DNA of 29,337 nt from CALLMJ01 sp964493765 (GTDB lineage Bacteria; Bacteroidota; Bacteroidia; J057; CALLMJ01): assembly GCA_964493765.1 (NCBI GenBank), contig CAZBPK010000184.1:1-29337 (forward strand), in the 5' to 3' direction. Each line of letters begins with the position of its first letter. Position 1 is the first letter of the stretch. Of the stretch, positions 23,701 through 29,337 are shown piece after piece. The notes under the pieces are model-generated. The model made no database searches, was not told where the DNA came from, and saw nothing but the letters and a program-made list of their open reading frames with translations. The position numbers were made by a program, and so were the translations under genes.

Positions 23701-25340
23701 GTGATTCTTCTATTACCCTTCAAAATATCAGCCAATACGCAACTACCTATTTATGGGATTTTGGCAACGGTGTTACGGATACAACTTTTGAACCTAACTA
23801 TCAATATCCTTCTACGGGAAATTTTGTGATTACTTTGATTACTCAACCGAATACGAATTGCGCTGATACCTTTTCGGTACCTATTAGTATTTTACCGCAA
23901 CCTAAAGCCGTCCCTATTTATGAGCCTATTAACTGTACTTTTCAACGGTTATTTACTCACCAATCTGTTAATACACAAGAAGTGCAATGGTTATTTAGTG
24001 ATGGGGCTTCTTATAATACCGATACCGTAAACCATACTTTTTCAGATACAGGAACTTATACGGTGCGAATAATTGCTATCAATAATGGGCTTTGTAATGA
24101 TACCTTAGATTTTCCTGTACGCGTTCAACCAGTTTCTAAAGCATTAGCCAATGTTACGCCTTTGGTTTGTGATACGACTGTTATTATACAAGATTTGAGT
24201 GAGTTTGCTACGAACTATTTATGGGAGTTGGGAGATGGTACTACTATCCCATTTGCTAATTTTACTTATACTTATAACGATACAGGAACTTATACCCTTC
24301 GTTTGATTACAGAACCTTTTACGGATTGTGCAGATACTTTTATTACTTCAATTCAATTACTCTCCAAGCCTATTGCTAATTTTGCAGTACAACAAGAGCC
24401 TTGTGTAAAAACTCTTCAATTTACGAACCAGTCCCAGTATGGACAACAAATTTTATGGTTTATTGAAGATAGTGTGTATCAATCCAATACAGTGAATCAT
24501 ACTTTTTCAGATTATGGGGATTATACAATCAGACTGATTACTGTTGCGGATAATGCTTGTTCTGATACGATAGATAAAGTTATTACTATTACGCCTCCGG
24601 GTCAAGCTATTGCGAATTATAATAAGAAAAATTGTACATCAAGAGTAAATTTTGAAAACCAAAGTATAGGAGCATTTAGCTATTATTGGGATTTTGGTGA
24701 TGGAGTAACTTCGAATTTTCCTAGCCCTACTCATACTTATCCTGCTCCGGGGGATTATATTATTCTTTTTATTATCAATTCAGGAACTGCTTGCGTAGAT
24801 AGTTTAGTGGATACGATTACTATTCTTAATCCTACTCTTCCTAATATTGTGATTGAACAAGAGCCTTGCACGGGAATTTTACAATTCCGAACTAACTTTT
24901 CTCGTTTTAATTCTATCATCTGGGATTTTGGTGATGGAAACACTTCTACACAAAGTACACCTTCCTACTTTTATGGAGAAAATAAAAGCGGTAATTATTT
25001 AGTAAAAGTAACTATAGTAGATACGAATGGCTGTGTGGTTCAGAATGATACTTTATATCCTTTTGTGCCTAGTGCTACGAGTTATATTTATATTCCTAAT
25101 GTATTCACGCCGAATGGAGATGGTTTAAATGATACTTTTAAAATCGTGGGAGAGTTTCCTGAATGTGTAGAAAGTGTATTAATTTTTGATAGATGGGGAA
25201 ATTTAATTTTTAGTTCAGATAGTTATTTGAATGCTTGGAATGGCAACTATAAAAATGGTCCTTCTCCTGAGGGGGTTTATGTTTATGTAGTTTCAGGGAA
25301 ACGGTTCAAAAGATTTGGAACTGTTACTTTACTGAGATAA
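20703..25340 (+). CDS. Giant secreted SBBP/PKD protein with type B (gliding-associated) T9SS sorting domain
   Basis: The protein has 1545 residues. I start at 20703, which gives a good signal peptide (MKNLISFFSLLLCLNFYSFA) and lies downstream of the promoter box. An N-terminal domain (about 22-245, opening 'LPIFLQNKGQWHQDIKYRAQ') is of the DUF7948 type found before SBBP propellers. Residues 250-750 are an SBBP-type beta-propeller with blade signatures such as 'STFIGGSDMDG', 'LSYFGGNGNDAIYGI' and 'ATYFGGNVADEHVDGG'. About nine PKD-like domains (750-1455) follow, with 'WDFGDG' motifs and a regular cysteine pair. The C terminus (about 1460-1545, 'IPNVFTPNGDGLNDTFKI', 'IFDRWGNLIFSS') is the CHU_C/type B T9SS sorting domain. 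A cell-surface adhesin or gliding-related role is inferred. No PorP/SprF partner gene adjoins it. Confidence 0.92.
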   Translation: MKNLISFFSLLLCLNFYSFAKDLPIFLQNKGQWHQDIKYRAQLKSAEWFLQENAFAFLLLDFRKAQAFCNHQEGTCKHESEYGLRVNQEPIEVPFHFFQQKFLHTLKPTFKEEFPSETKFNFFQGNDPKFWRSGVRSWASITYQNFYHGIDMQVHTTNNELHYDWIIHPGANSQQIQWTYEGLEPHLTKEGIQVTLDYITFTEKNPVAWQIIDNQKVYINVKFKKKGKYFSFELGNYHPQYDLIIDPVLIFSTLTGSLADNWGFTATFDLYGNAYSGGNVAGNGFPTTFTSFQANYQGGINQFPPTNSLFYNSDMAIIKYNANGTQRLYATYIGGNNNEQPHSMITDDRGNLYILGATRSANFPITANAFQTNFGGFIDAVVVVLDSIGSNLIGSTFIGGSDMDGVNNYNNNSQLYYYYADDARGEIQLDTKGDILIGTCTRSTDLPITANAVQTNLQGIQDGLIAKFSHDVSNCYFLSYFGGNGNDAIYGITKNDSNLVYFSGGTTSTNLPTTQGTISPNYNGGVADGFVFLVDTNFQVISGTYIGTSDYDQTYLLHLDEGSNVYVTGQTSGNYPVTAGVFSIPSGGQFLTKISPDLKQIIYSTRFGKGDGNPELGITALLVDKCENVYVAGWGGTVANNVGGHGESVAGMVTTSNAFQTTSPNGSDFYFIVYQKNASALAYATYFGGNVADEHVDGGTSRYDVNGVVYQSVCANCTGLQNFPVTPGAFSTVNGSGNCNNGLFKFDFLVSNAVVAQFNYNVSSLCAPATVSFNNLSLNSTSVFWDFGDGITSTSFNPPPYVYTLSGTYEITLIVNNPNSCNINDTIKKTITIYEKVNAQFIDSCGLTQTFYPVHSAQSYLWDFGDGDTSTQAQPTHTYSTPGTYTVKLITNPGSPCVDTVTKQVSAYPKGNAQFTDNYIPCNFTVQFNNNGLHNVSYLWDFGNGNTSNLQNPTFTFPDTGQYTVRLIVNANDPCRADTFIKTYYFVPKTIAQFNATVNCDSSITLQNISQYATTYLWDFGNGVTDTTFEPNYQYPSTGNFVITLITQPNTNCADTFSVPISILPQPKAVPIYEPINCTFQRLFTHQSVNTQEVQWLFSDGASYNTDTVNHTFSDTGTYTVRIIAINNGLCNDTLDFPVRVQPVSKALANVTPLVCDTTVIIQDLSEFATNYLWELGDGTTIPFANFTYTYNDTGTYTLRLITEPFTDCADTFITSIQLLSKPIANFAVQQEPCVKTLQFTNQSQYGQQILWFIEDSVYQSNTVNHTFSDYGDYTIRLITVADNACSDTIDKVITITPPGQAIANYNKKNCTSRVNFENQSIGAFSYYWDFGDGVTSNFPSPTHTYPAPGDYIILFIINSGTACVDSLVDTITILNPTLPNIVIEQEPCTGILQFRTNFSRFNSIIWDFGDGNTSTQSTPSYFYGENKSGNYLVKVTIVDTNGCVVQNDTLYPFVPSATSYIYIPNVFTPNGDGLNDTFKIVGEFPECVESVLIFDRWGNLIFSSDSYLNAWNGNYKNGPSPEGVYVYVVSGKRFKRFGTVTLLR

Positions 25341-25373
25341 AGTTTCAATCATAAATTGAGATAAAAATTAATT

Positions 25374-25508
25374 GGGCGTGCCCCTCATGCTTCGCATTCG
25401 GGTCGGGCTTGCTTCGGGCTTCGCTAACGCTTCGGCAATCCTTTTTCCACTTTTTTCAAAAGCATCAAAAGGCAGTGCCACTTTGTGCCCTTTGCATCCC
25501 TCACGCTT
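25374..25508 (+). repeat. Dispersed GC-rich structured repeat, copy 2
   Basis: This 135-bp element is homologous and co-oriented with the block at 10110-10233 and has the same ends (GGGCGTG and CATCCCTCACGCTT). The terminal pairing GCGTG (25376-25380) with CACGC (25502-25506) is kept, as is GGCAGTGCCA. The hairpin CCTTTT (25440-25445) with AAAAGG (25467-25472) replaces CCTTTG/CCAAAGG of copy 1, and a small ATGC-TTC-GCAT hairpin replaces AC-TTC-GT. It begins 33 nt after the type B gene stop and ends 83 nt before the next start. Confidence 0.85.
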
Positions 25509-25564
25509 ATCCTAAGCCTTGTTTTTCTCCTGTCCATAAAGATTAGAAAAAATAAAAAAAATTA

Positions 25565-25572
25565 TATATTTG
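25565..25572 (+). promoter_or_regulatory. -7 promoter box of the helical-repeat/kinase operon
   Basis: TATATTTG is a perfect TAnnTTTG match, 19 nt before the ATG at 25592. No clear TTTG lies at the -33 distance. It is preceded by the GC-rich repeat ending at 25508. Confidence 0.6.
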
Positions 25573-25591
25573 CAAGTATCTAAGAGTATTT

Positions 25592-27091
25592 ATGGAAGAC
25601 TTGCCAGATTTAGTAGAAAATTTAGAGAAAAACGAAAAAACTCAATTTAAAAAATACCTCTCTTTACACTCCGAAAAAGATAGTAAATATCTTCAACTCT
25701 TTGAATTAGTTGAAAAAAAAACAGATATTACTAACGAAGAAGCCATGAAAAAATTATACGGCAAAAGTACAAAATCCTATTTTATGCTAAAAAGCCGTTT
25801 AGTAGATAAAATCTTAGATTTTCTAACCTTAGACAAAAACCTTGAAATGGAAGATGAACGGCTTACCCTCAGTTTTCAATCCATTATTTTACGTAAAAAA
25901 TTTATTAAAGCTCAAGTTTTGTGGGAAAGAGGCATTAGAAGTGATATTCTTGAAGAAACTTTATTAGAAATTTTAGAACAAACTTTGGATATTTATGCGC
26001 ATGATATTGCTTTAGAAGCGGCTTTATATTTGCGAAGAATCAATTTTAATTTTCAATGTAAAGGAAAAAATATCAATGATATTATTAACGATTTAAGAAA
26101 AGCCTATAATGCGGAAATTTTAGCAGGTGAAGTATTTTCTTTTTATGCTCAAAATGCAGAAAAATTATCTACGGTTCAAGAAATTAAAAATCATTTTGAT
26201 AGGCTTATGCCTGAGCTTCATCAAGCTATTCAAGGGGTAAGTAGCCCAAGAGCAGAATGGATTTACTACTATACCGTATCAGAAGAGCAAAGAGTACAAC
26301 ATCAATTTAAAAATGCTTTTGAGAATATTTCAAAGTGTATTCAAATTGCAGAAAACTACCCCAAAGTAGTATCAAATTTACAATATGGAAATTTTTATTA
26401 TCGCAAAGCCGTAATTTTATATCAAAATTTACAATTAGAAGAGGCTAAAATAGCTTTCCAAAAAGCGTATGATTTATATCCTGCCAAAAGAATGAATAGT
26501 TATATCGTAAAAAAATATATAGCCATCATAGAACTGTTACAAGGAAATTTTCTTATCGCCAAACAAATTTTAGAAGAACTTATTACCCCTGAATCGGAAA
26601 AATTAATGCCATACCATACCAACCTCTGCAAAATTTACTTAGCGGTTGCCTATTTTATGGAAAAAGATTACAAAAAAGCTTGGTTTATCTTGCCTGAATT
26701 AGATTTTCTTTTAGAAGATAAAGGTGGTTTTCATGGATTTATTAGAATATTTGAGTTAATTTTACTCATTGAAAAAGAAGATTTTGATATGGTCTATTTA
26801 AAATTAGACAGTTTTAGAAAATATCTAAAAAAATACAATCAAAATCATGAATATTTTGAATTAGTGTATCAAATTTTCAATAAATTGAATGGTTTTTCTT
26901 ATGATTATAAATTATTTGCAAAAGATGATTTGTTTCAAAAACTCTCTAACTATTACTGGGACCCCTTAGATTATGAACCCATTCAATTATATTCATGGCT
27001 TATAAGCAAACAAACCAAAAACGATTATTTTAAAGTATGGCAAAATACCTTAAAAACCTTATCCGAACAAAAAAAGACTTTGTTTTCTTAA
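25592..27091 (+). CDS. Helical-repeat (TPR-like) protein of unknown function, upstream of a histidine kinase
   Basis: The 499-residue protein is soluble and almost wholly helical, with no signal peptide. I recognise no named family. The N-terminal 100 residues are charged helices ('KKYLSLHSEKDSKYLQLFEL', 'STKSYFMLKSRLVDKILDFL'). From about residue 225 there are TPR-like helix pairs ('FYYRKAVILYQNLQLEEAKI', 'KIYLAVAYFMEKDYKKAWFI'). TPR scaffolds bind protein partners. The next gene, a PDZ-containing histidine kinase, starts inside this one (55-nt overlap), so the two are co-transcribed and this protein may modulate or localise the kinase. That role is inference. It has its own promoter box at 25565-25572. 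Confidence 0.8.
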   Translation: MEDLPDLVENLEKNEKTQFKKYLSLHSEKDSKYLQLFELVEKKTDITNEEAMKKLYGKSTKSYFMLKSRLVDKILDFLTLDKNLEMEDERLTLSFQSIILRKKFIKAQVLWERGIRSDILEETLLEILEQTLDIYAHDIALEAALYLRRINFNFQCKGKNINDIINDLRKAYNAEILAGEVFSFYAQNAEKLSTVQEIKNHFDRLMPELHQAIQGVSSPRAEWIYYYTVSEEQRVQHQFKNAFENISKCIQIAENYPKVVSNLQYGNFYYRKAVILYQNLQLEEAKIAFQKAYDLYPAKRMNSYIVKKYIAIIELLQGNFLIAKQILEELITPESEKLMPYHTNLCKIYLAVAYFMEKDYKKAWFILPELDFLLEDKGGFHGFIRIFELILLIEKEDFDMVYLKLDSFRKYLKKYNQNHEYFELVYQIFNKLNGFSYDYKLFAKDDLFQKLSNYYWDPLDYEPIQLYSWLISKQTKNDYFKVWQNTLKTLSEQKKTLFS

Positions 27092-29301
27092 TATTTTTTT
27101 ATTGCATTTCTGCGATAACTGCTTTTTCAATTCTCTATGATTTGATTTATCCTGCTGTTGTACCTGCTTTAGAGAATGCTATTCTTATGCCTTCTGATGA
27201 TGGTTTAGTTTGGGAAGAGACCCCTAAAGGTATTGTATTACAAGAAATTCATAATCCTTATGTGAACCTATTAGAAATCGGTGATATTTTAGTAAAAATA
27301 GACCAACAGCCTGTTTTTTCTTTACAGTCTTTACAAGAAATTCTAAAAAGTTTACCTCCCGGAAGCGTAATGATGTACCAAATCAAAAGACCTTCTGCAA
27401 ATAATGATTTGATACAAGTTTTAGTAAGAACCTACCCCCAAGTAATCTTCAAACCCGAAAAACATTTCTTTCAATGGATTTATCAAATATTCAATATCGC
27501 CTCTTTATTCGGGGGAATTTTTCTACTCCTTTTGGTTTACCCTTTTATTAATAATAAAAAACTTGAAGCCCTCAAACTTTATTTATACGGAATTTTTGCT
27601 ATTGCATTTTGTCTTTTTTATTTATTATTAGACTTTCAGCCTACAATATATCAAGAAAATACGGAAATATATTTTAACTATCTGGGCTGGATAATCAGCG
27701 TTTTACTGCTTTTTTTAGCTTCAATCGCTCTACGTTGGAAAGCATTTTATTGGGATTTACCCCTAGACTGGGCTTTATTCGGTGCCATTTTATACTTCAT
27801 GATGATACCCAAAAACCTTATAAGCTTTCAAGAAACTATCCCAATTTTAAGTTCTATTATGCTTTTAAAAGCATTTTTATTAAACCTTCATTTCCGAAAT
27901 AAAAATTCTTTTTATACCCTTATCACCAGCCTTTTAAGTATAAGCATCGTGATAATTGTATTTTTTCCAGGAACTTACTCCTACATTTTTTTATGGATTT
28001 TTATGTTGATATTTAATATTTATTGGATTTACCAATACCTAAAAATCAGTAAAGTCAATTTAGTAGCTCAACAATTTGTTTTGATTATCGTTTTAATTAC
28101 CGTATTTAGCACGAGCTATTTTCTTTCCGGTTTCATTTCACAGCAATTCCCTTATGATTTTCAGAATATTATCAAAATTATACTTAGTCTTACCGTAAGC
28201 GTAGTGGTAATGTATATCTTATTTTTGAATAAAAACTGGTGGAAGAAATGGCTTTTCTTTTCTTTTGAAAAACGAGTAGAAAAACTCCAAAAATTTCAAA
28301 TCTCTATGATTAACTACCTTCATAAAGAATACCTCCTAGAAGATTTCAAAAAAGAAATTTATGATTTTCTTGGGGACGTGAAATTAAACCTTCTGATTGA
28401 TATAGAAAAAGATAATCGTTATTACCCCTTGTTACCTTATTTTTACCAAAATAGTTTTTGGGCAAAATCCAGAGAATTAATCAAAAATCCCATCAATATC
28501 CCCGAAGATTTACTCAATCTTATTGACCCAGACATTGAACTCATATTTCCTTTAATATTTTCTAATGAAAAAAAGGGGCTTATTTTGATTGGTAAGAAAA
28601 AAGACGGTTACTATAATTTAGAAGAAGCAGAAATTTTACAAAGAACCATCATACAATTATCATTGATTATCAATCTTTTAAGTTTATTAGAAAAAGAAAA
28701 ACTTTTAGTTCAAAAAACTTTGGAAGCCAATCTAACGGCATTGCGTTCTCAAATCAATCCCCATTTTTTGTTCAATACTTTAAACACCATTTCCTCGTTG
28801 ATTCATGATGCCCCTGATTTAGCAGAAGAAGCCGTAGAACATTTAGCTTTTATTTTCCGATATACTTTAAAAACTTCTTCCGAGCAATTTGCTACTTTAA
28901 AAGATGAAATGCAATTGATTCGCCATTACTTAGACATTGAAAAAATACGATTCGGAAAAAGATTAAATATTGATATTCAGATAGAAGAAGAATGTTTAGA
29001 TACTCTTATTCCTTCATTAGTCATTCAGACCCTTGTAGAAAACTGTATCAAGCACGGAATCAGTAAACTTACAAAAGATGGGCTCATTCAAATAAAGTTT
29101 TTCAAAGAAAACGAATTTTTAACGGGCATTATCTACGATAACGGACCCGGTATCCAAATGGAAAACATACACAAAGGAACGGGACTCAATAATATTTTAA
29201 CACGATTAGAGCAAATCTACGGAAAAAATCATACTATCCAACTAGAAAATACGGGAAACGGAACCAAGGTCTTACTCAAAATCCCCATAAAAAAAGCATG
29301 A
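27037..29301 (+). CDS. LytS-family sensor histidine kinase with PDZ domain and polytopic membrane region
   Basis: The 754-residue protein begins with a basic tail and a membrane helix (about 14-36). A PDZ-like domain (about 50-130, 'GIVLQEI...LLEIGDILVKIDQQPV') probably faces the periplasm. A multi-span membrane block runs from about 148 to 415, then a GAF-like cytosolic domain (about 430-560). The LytS-type kinase core has His576 in 'QINPHFLFNTLNTISSLI', N box Glu668-Asn669 ('VENCIKHG'), G1 box Asp701-x-Gly-x-Gly705 and 'GTGLNN' (about 714-719). The kinase autophosphorylates the histidine and passes phosphate to a LytTR-type response regulator in known systems; none is visible before the window ends at 29337. 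The ATG lies 55 nt inside the previous gene, and no alternative in-frame start exists before the first membrane helix. Confidence 0.9.
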   Translation: MAKYLKNLIRTKKDFVFLIFFYCISAITAFSILYDLIYPAVVPALENAILMPSDDGLVWEETPKGIVLQEIHNPYVNLLEIGDILVKIDQQPVFSLQSLQEILKSLPPGSVMMYQIKRPSANNDLIQVLVRTYPQVIFKPEKHFFQWIYQIFNIASLFGGIFLLLLVYPFINNKKLEALKLYLYGIFAIAFCLFYLLLDFQPTIYQENTEIYFNYLGWIISVLLLFLASIALRWKAFYWDLPLDWALFGAILYFMMIPKNLISFQETIPILSSIMLLKAFLLNLHFRNKNSFYTLITSLLSISIVIIVFFPGTYSYIFLWIFMLIFNIYWIYQYLKISKVNLVAQQFVLIIVLITVFSTSYFLSGFISQQFPYDFQNIIKIILSLTVSVVVMYILFLNKNWWKKWLFFSFEKRVEKLQKFQISMINYLHKEYLLEDFKKEIYDFLGDVKLNLLIDIEKDNRYYPLLPYFYQNSFWAKSRELIKNPINIPEDLLNLIDPDIELIFPLIFSNEKKGLILIGKKKDGYYNLEEAEILQRTIIQLSLIINLLSLLEKEKLLVQKTLEANLTALRSQINPHFLFNTLNTISSLIHDAPDLAEEAVEHLAFIFRYTLKTSSEQFATLKDEMQLIRHYLDIEKIRFGKRLNIDIQIEEECLDTLIPSLVIQTLVENCIKHGISKLTKDGLIQIKFFKENEFLTGIIYDNGPGIQMENIHKGTGLNNILTRLEQIYGKNHTIQLENTGNGTKVLLKIPIKKA

Positions 29302-29337
29302 AACGTGATAATTTATTTTTCTGAGCACAAAATTTTC

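Noticed and set aside
22937..25065. Periodic DNA similarity in the PKD region as a possible CRISPR or tandem repeat array
   Set aside because: The periodicity (about 225-250 bp) comes from diverged protein domains and is not identical at DNA level. There are no short repeats with unique spacers.
29298..29324. ATGA overlap after the kinase that could start a response regulator
   Set aside because: The frame stops after eight codons. Any regulator must begin beyond the window or from another start.

Overview
The window is A+T-rich DNA from a member of the Bacteroidota (Cytophagales/Flavobacteriales-like; genus not resolvable from sequence alone). Four things point there: the promoter elements are of the Bacteroidota type (TAnnTTTG, sometimes with an upstream TTTG about 20 nt away); start codons sit behind A/T-rich leaders without Shine-Dalgarno sequences; two giant proteins carry type IX secretion (T9SS) C-terminal sorting domains; and there is a PorW/SprE-type T9SS lipoprotein. 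The family content (DUF1571 with LysM, DUF1573 lipoprotein, GSCFA protein, PD40-OmpA protein, LytS-type kinase) is also typical of this phylum. I see no tRNA, rRNA, CRISPR array, insertion sequence or phage gene, and no gene-free gap longer than about 250 bases.

Layout. Positions 80-11821 are all on the + strand. First come four separately promoted genes: an exported DUF1571/LysM protein, a YbjN-like protein, an exported M61-type metallopeptidase and a DUF1573 lipoprotein. Next is a cell-division/RNA-decay operon: a small coiled-coil protein, zapA and rny (RNase Y), closed by a strong hairpin terminator. A house-cleaning/nucleotide operon follows (rdgB, udk, GSCFA protein), then a translationally coupled SDR oxidoreductase-bioD pair, then a periplasmic PD40-OmpA protein. 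Positions 11981-20634 are on the - strand: a PorW/SprE-like TPR lipoprotein and, upstream of it, a ~1981-residue multi-PKD protein with a type A T9SS tail. Positions 20703-29301 return to +: a ~1545-residue SBBP/PKD protein with a type B (gliding-associated) T9SS tail, a helical-repeat protein of unknown role, and an overlapping PDZ-containing LytS-family histidine kinase.

How the genes fit together. The middle third looks like a surface/secretion neighbourhood. Two giant T9SS cargo proteins are transcribed divergently from a 68-bp region holding both promoters. They sit beside porW, whose product serves the T9SS machine, and a peptidoglycan-binding OmpA protein resembling part of PorE lies convergently next to porW. 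The flanks are ordinary housekeeping genes.

The most interesting non-coding signal is a pair of dispersed GC-rich elements (10110-10233 and 25374-25508). Both lie just after a stop codon in the same orientation and end 82-83 nt before the next start codon. Their arms can pair, with at least one compensatory base-pair change between the copies, which suggests a structured repeat or RNA. I found no convincing new defence or mobile system.
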